Shown in pieces: positions 5,563 through 8,855 of a DNA stretch of 8,855 bases. The notes under the pieces are model-generated. The model did not search any database and was not told the origin of the DNA. It was given only the letters and a program-made list of their open reading frames with translations. This stretch comes from JAATFY01 sp049276515 (GTDB lineage: Bacteria > Pseudomonadota > Alphaproteobacteria > UBA9219). Location: NCBI GenBank assembly GCA_049276515.1, contig JBASWO010000056.1, forward strand, positions 1 through 8,855, in the 5' to 3' direction. The translations under genes and the position numbers were made by a program. How positions within the stretch are numbered: position 1 is the first letter of the stretch; every line of letters starts with the position of its first letter.

Positions 5563-7550
5563 ATCACTAGATCTGGCGGCAAGGCTTCTGTCGCTAGTTT
5601 CTTAGAAGCGTCAGCGAGGCTCATCATTTCCTGAGCTTCACCACCTAAACGACGCAAGGCAACACTCTTTTGCTCAGCTTCTTTTTTGCCAACAACCAAA
5701 ATGAGTGGCACTTTTTGTAGACTATGATCGCGGATCTTGGCGTTGATTTTTTCAGGGCGCACATCTGTCTGCACGCGAAGGCCTGCTTTAATGAGCGTTG
5801 CATACACTTCATTCGCATAATCTTCAGCATCATTGGTGATGGTGCAGATAACGGCATGTGTAGGCGCCATCCAGAGTGGGAACTTACCGACATAATGTTC
5901 GGTCAAAATGCCGATGAAACGATGCATCGATCCTAAAATGGCTCGGTGCAACATAACAGGACGATGTTTCTGACCATCTTCACCAATGTAAGTCGCATCA
6001 AGACGTTCTGGCATATTGAAATCAACCTGGAGCGTACCGCATTGCCATTCACGACCAATCGCATCTTTCAGATAAAACTCAATCTTCGGTCCATAGAAAG
6101 CGCCATCGCCAGGGTTCATATCATAAGGAAGACCCGCTGCTTTCAGCGCTTCATGCAAAGCTTTTTCAGCCTTATCCCAAATAGCATCTGTGCCTACGCG
6201 TTTTTCAGGACGGTCAGCTAGGCGAACGCGTGCGATCTCAAACCCAAGATCTGCATAAACCGAACGTAGCAATTCACAGAAACGTACGCTTTCAGTTTGG
6301 ATCTGATCTTCGCTGCAGAAAATATGAGCGTCATCCGTCACAAATTGGCGGACGCGCATCAGGCCATGGAGGGCGCCATGCGCTTCATTGCGATGGCACA
6401 TACCAAACTCAGCCATACGGAGAGGTAGATCGCGGTAGCTCTTGATGCCTTGTTTAAAGATTTGCACATGGCCTGGGCAATTCATGGGCTTGACGCCAAT
6501 TTGCTTAGGCTCAGCCGGGCTTTCACCATCTTCTTTTTTCGACGGCACTGTAATTTTAAACATATTGTCGCCGTAGAGATCCCAATGGCCTGAAGCCTTG
6601 AAGATCGAGCTGTCGATCAATTGTGGTGCAAGCACTTCGACATATCCGGCTTGGTCAAGACGGCGGCGAATATAATTTTCAAGTGCGCGGTAAAGCGTCC
6701 AGCCCTTGGCATGCCAAAAGACGCTGCCTGCGGCTTCATCTTGGAAGTGAAAGAGATCGAGCTCTTTGCCAATTTTACGGTGATCGCGCTTTTCGGCTTC
6801 ATCGACCATCGTCAAATAAGCCTGCAATTCCTTATCGTCCCGCCAGGCGGTACCGTAAATCCGCTGCAACATGGCGTTTTTACTGTCACCACGCCAGTAA
6901 GCACCGGCTAGCTTCAGAAGTTTGAAGGACGTGCCGATTTTGCCGGTCGAAGGCATATGTGGTCCACGGCATAAATCTTTCCAGTCATTGGGCCCGCCCT
7001 GACTGTAAACCGTGATGGTTTCATTGGCGGGTAAATCTTGGATCAACTCAGCCTTATATTTTTCACCTTTAGAATTAAAAAATTTGATCGCATCATCACG
7101 TTTCCATTCTTCCCGCACCAAAGGTGTATCGCGTGCGATAATTTCTTTCATCTTCGCTTCAATTTTTGGAAAATCGTCGGTGCTAAACGGGGTATCACGA
7201 GCGAAATCGTAATAAAATCCATTTTCAATATTGGGACCAATCGTCACTTGCGTGCCGGGAAATAATTCCTGTACAGCTTCAGCAAGTATGTGTGCGGTAT
7301 CGTGGCGGATCAACTCCAGGCCATCTGCAGACTTGCGTGTCACTACTTCCACTTTGCCGCTGCGTTCAATCGGACGCAGCAAATCACGCATCTCGCCATC
7401 CAATTTGATAGCAAGGGCAGCTGCAGCAAGGCCCTTACCAATGCTGGATGCTAGTTCCAAACCTGTTACGGGCCCGGAAAATTCCTTGACGTTGCCGTCA
7501 GGTAAAGTGAGGCGCAGGGGTGATGTAGTGTTTTGAGCAGCTTGTGTCAT
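5559..7550 (-). CDS. thrS: Threonine--tRNA ligase (ThrRS), class II, with editing domain
   Basis: ThrRS charges tRNA-Thr in the cytoplasm and hydrolyses mischarged Ser-tRNA-Thr. The 663-residue protein is full length. It has an N-terminal TGS domain (about 10-73), then the editing domain with HDTAH (His83, His87) and the partner pair Cys194/His198 in DLCRGPH. The class II core (about 255-555) contains PMNCPGH, motif 2 around FGMCHRNEAHGALHGLMRVRQF, and motif 3 HRAILGSMHRFIGILTEHY. The zinc ligands Cys358, His409 and His535 are all present. The C-terminal anticodon-binding domain begins near APTHAVICT (562) and includes GLRVQTD and VPLILVVGKKE. The ATG at 7550 fits the family N-terminus although its Shine-Dalgarno is weak. 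In many bacteria thrS directly precedes infC; here the plus-strand HTH gene lies between them. Confidence 0.98.
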   Translation of the reverse strand: MTQAAQNTTSPLRLTLPDGNVKEFSGPVTGLELASSIGKGLAAAALAIKLDGEMRDLLRPIERSGKVEVVTRKSADGLELIRHDTAHILAEAVQELFPGTQVTIGPNIENGFYYDFARDTPFSTDDFPKIEAKMKEIIARDTPLVREEWKRDDAIKFFNSKGEKYKAELIQDLPANETITVYSQGGPNDWKDLCRGPHMPSTGKIGTSFKLLKLAGAYWRGDSKNAMLQRIYGTAWRDDKELQAYLTMVDEAEKRDHRKIGKELDLFHFQDEAAGSVFWHAKGWTLYRALENYIRRRLDQAGYVEVLAPQLIDSSIFKASGHWDLYGDNMFKITVPSKKEDGESPAEPKQIGVKPMNCPGHVQIFKQGIKSYRDLPLRMAEFGMCHRNEAHGALHGLMRVRQFVTDDAHIFCSEDQIQTESVRFCELLRSVYADLGFEIARVRLADRPEKRVGTDAIWDKAEKALHEALKAAGLPYDMNPGDGAFYGPKIEFYLKDAIGREWQCGTLQVDFNMPERLDATYIGEDGQKHRPVMLHRAILGSMHRFIGILTEHYVGKFPLWMAPTHAVICTITNDAEDYANEVYATLIKAGLRVQTDVRPEKINAKIRDHSLQKVPLILVVGKKEAEQKSVALRRLGGEAQEMMSLADASKKLATEALPPDLVI

Positions 7551-7574
7551 GAAACTTTATTACTTGAAGTGAGT

Positions 7575-7604
7575 CTTAGATGCAACGGACCGGGGAATTG
7601 TGAA
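7575..7604 (-). promoter_or_regulatory. Candidate thrS promoter
   Basis: On the minus strand TTCACA (7599-7604) matches the -35 consensus at five positions. After 18 bases comes TCTAAG (7575-7580), a fair -10. The leader would be about 18 bases. The 148-bp divergent gap also holds CCCC/GGGG pairing around 7617-7632 and two similar TAAGCA copies (7638-7643, 7654-7659). I see no T-box or other recognisable riboswitch, and no convincing plus-strand promoter. Confidence 0.35.
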
Positions 7605-7698
7605 AGCAGGTGATTGACCCCAAGAATCGGGGGCGGGTAAGCAAGTGGGTGGTTAAGCATTGATTCGCTGTTAGCTGCCCATAAAAGGTAAACAAAAG

Positions 7699-8193
7699 AT
7701 GAGCCTCAAGCCCCTAACCGTCCTATTTCTCTCAACCGGTAATGCAGCCCGTAGCGTGCTCGCAGAGGCCCTTTTGCGCCACAAGGGCGGCAGCCGGTTC
7801 CGGGCTTGGAGTGCTGGGCAAAAGCCTAGCCATGAAGTGCACCCCCATGCCTTAGCTCTCTTGGCGGCAGAAGGCCTCTCAACAGGGGGGTTGCATAGTA
7901 AGGGCTGGAATGAGTTTTTAGCTGCAGCTCATATCCTGAAAATCGATGTCATTGTGACTTTGTCAGAACATGCACGTCTTGAAAGCCCCAGAAACTGGCC
8001 AGGCGATCCGGTCCGTGTTCATTGGCCTGTTGATGATCCCTTGGCGGCAGCAAGTACCGAGGTCATGGAATGGAAGTTCCGCAAATGCTTCAATACACTT
8101 GAAGCCCGCATTGCAAGCTTAGTTAAAAGCCGTGTTGCACAAAACGCTTCGGAATTGCTTTTGCAGCTTAAAGAAATCGGAATGGTGGTTTAA
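7699..8193 (+). CDS. ArsC/low-molecular-weight phosphatase-family protein lacking the catalytic Cys
   Basis: The fold is that of thioredoxin-type arsenate reductase and low-molecular-weight protein tyrosine phosphatases: VLFLSTGNAARSVLAEALLRH (8-28), FRAWSAGQKP, DVIVTLSEHA, WPG and the HWPVDDP acid loop followed by FRKCFNTLEARI. The active-site P-loop should read C-x5-R-S. Here it is S-TGNAA-R-S, with Ser12 encoded by TCA (7732-7734). The position equal to the second Cys (VCD in ArsC) is Ser (TLSE), and the third (ETCP) has no Cys. The only Cys in the protein is in the C-terminal helix. Neither phosphatase nor arsenate reductase chemistry is expected, although oxyanion binding might remain because the Arg and the Asp are kept. 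The length of 164 is slightly above the usual 140-150. ATG 7699 has AAGG about 10 bases upstream. It lies 44 bp before the substrate-binding protein gene on the same strand. Confidence 0.85.
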   Translation: MSLKPLTVLFLSTGNAARSVLAEALLRHKGGSRFRAWSAGQKPSHEVHPHALALLAAEGLSTGGLHSKGWNEFLAAAHILKIDVIVTLSEHARLESPRNWPGDPVRVHWPVDDPLAAASTEVMEWKFRKCFNTLEARIASLVKSRVAQNASELLLQLKEIGMVV

Positions 8194-8237
8194 AAGCCAA
8201 AGTGTTATAAGGGCTTCCTTGGTCTATGGGGGGTCTT

Positions 8238-8855
8238 ATGAAATCTATTAGTTCTTTTTTTCTGATCCTGTTTATTTTAATTGTTTGCGCCTCACCGCAT
8301 AGTTCTGCGCAAAACTCCTCTCCTGAGAAAGTAACCATCGTACAATTTGGTAAAGAGCGCTTTTTGCTTTATTTGCCCCTCTACGTTGCTATGGAAGAAG
8401 GCTTGTTTGCTAAACGCGGGCTGGATGTTCAACTTAAATTTGGCGGAAATGAAGATCAGGTTTTCGCTAGCGTTATAAGTGGCAGTGCACAGTTTGGTGT
8501 TGCCGATCCTGTCGCCACAGCCATCTCTCACGATAAAGGCGGCCCTGGAAAAACAGTCGCTATGATGCTTACAAAATTAGCCATCGGCGGTGTTGCAAAA
8601 GATCCTAAGGTACCGCTGATTAAAAAACCCAAAGATCTCGACGGTCTTCGCATCAGTTCCTTTCCTGAGCCATCGACAACCTATACGCTGCTGAAAGAGA
8701 TTCAGCGTACCAATAACCTAAAAAACATGAAGATCGTACAGGCCCCCATGGGTGGCCAAATGGCGATGTTAGAGGCCGGAGAAGTTGATATTGCCGCTGA
8801 TATTGAGCCGAGCACATCGATCGCTGAAGATAAAGGCTATCGCACTGTATTTGAC
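8238..8855 (+). CDS. ABC transporter substrate-binding protein, NMT1/SsuA type, N-terminal part
   Basis: The first 206 codons of a periplasmic solute-binding protein are present; the gene continues past the window. A signal peptide is evident: MKS, then the hydrophobic run FFLILFILIVC, and a likely signal peptidase I site after Ser-Ser-Ala24. Cys17 is in a poor lipobox (LIVC), so a lipoprotein is less likely. The mature part shows the NMT1/THI5-like pattern FLLYLPLYVAMEEGLFAKRGLDV, then SVISGSAQFGVADP and PKDLDGLRISSFPEPSTTYTLL, with MLEAGEVDIAADIEPS near the edge. Relatives bind taurine, sulfonates, nitrate, bicarbonate or thiamine precursors. The ligand cannot be told from this part. GGGGGG just upstream (4-base spacing) serves as ribosome binding site. 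Permease and ATPase genes would be expected beyond the window. Confidence 0.88.
   Translation, partial: MKSISSFFLILFILIVCASPHSSAQNSSPEKVTIVQFGKERFLLYLPLYVAMEEGLFAKRGLDVQLKFGGNEDQVFASVISGSAQFGVADPVATAISHDKGGPGKTVAMMLTKLAIGGVAKDPKVPLIKKPKDLDGLRISSFPEPSTTYTLLKEIQRTNNLKNMKIVQAPMGGQMAMLEAGEVDIAADIEPSTSIAEDKGYRTVFD

Noticed and set aside
8194..8237. AAGCC/GGCTT pairing between the ArsC-like gene and the binding-protein gene as a terminator
   Set aside because: The stem is five pairs with a loop of about 13 bases and no following T-run.

Overview
The window looks like chromosomal, housekeeping-rich DNA from an alphaproteobacterium of moderate G+C. Three things support this: the block gltA-gltX-(small gene)-lexA, the direct-repeat type of LexA box upstream of lexA (GAAC-N7-GAAC read on the minus strand), and protein signatures such as RPHFF in PanC. 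I cannot name a genus from the sequence alone. I see no insertion sequence, tRNA, rRNA or CRISPR array. No gene-free stretch exceeds 300 bases; the longest gap is about 210 bp.

Layout. On the minus strand: the 5' part of citrate synthase gltA (1-635, cut by the window edge), glutamyl-tRNA synthetase gltX (754-2169), lexA (2796-3494), pantothenate synthetase panC (3569-4405), initiation factor IF-3 infC (4412-4969) and threonyl-tRNA synthetase thrS (5559-7550). On the plus strand: a small membrane protein (2379-2795) between gltX and lexA, a small protein with three predicted helix-turn-helix units (5143-5562) between thrS and infC, an ArsC/low-molecular-weight phosphatase relative (7699-8193), and the 5' part of an NMT1/SsuA-type ABC substrate-binding protein (8238 to the edge).

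The minus-strand genes cover charging of tRNA with Glu and Thr, translation initiation, entry to the TCA cycle, coenzyme A precursor synthesis and SOS control. infC and panC are 6 bp apart and probably co-transcribed. lexA carries its own operator. The plus-strand genes are the less ordinary part.

Points that deserve attention. (1) infC has no ATG, GTG or TTG at the expected place. It appears to start at an ATC codon behind a good Shine-Dalgarno, so ATG-based gene calling loses 41 residues. (2) The ArsC-like protein has Ser in place of the P-loop nucleophile Cys and lacks the other two redox Cys positions, so it looks like a pseudo-enzyme. (3) The HTH protein has an AT-hook-like linker, no catalytic domain, and sits wedged between thrS and infC. 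(4) PanC carries HEAH instead of HEGH in its nucleotide-binding motif. (5) An 8-bp inverted repeat brackets a possible -10 element in front of gltX.
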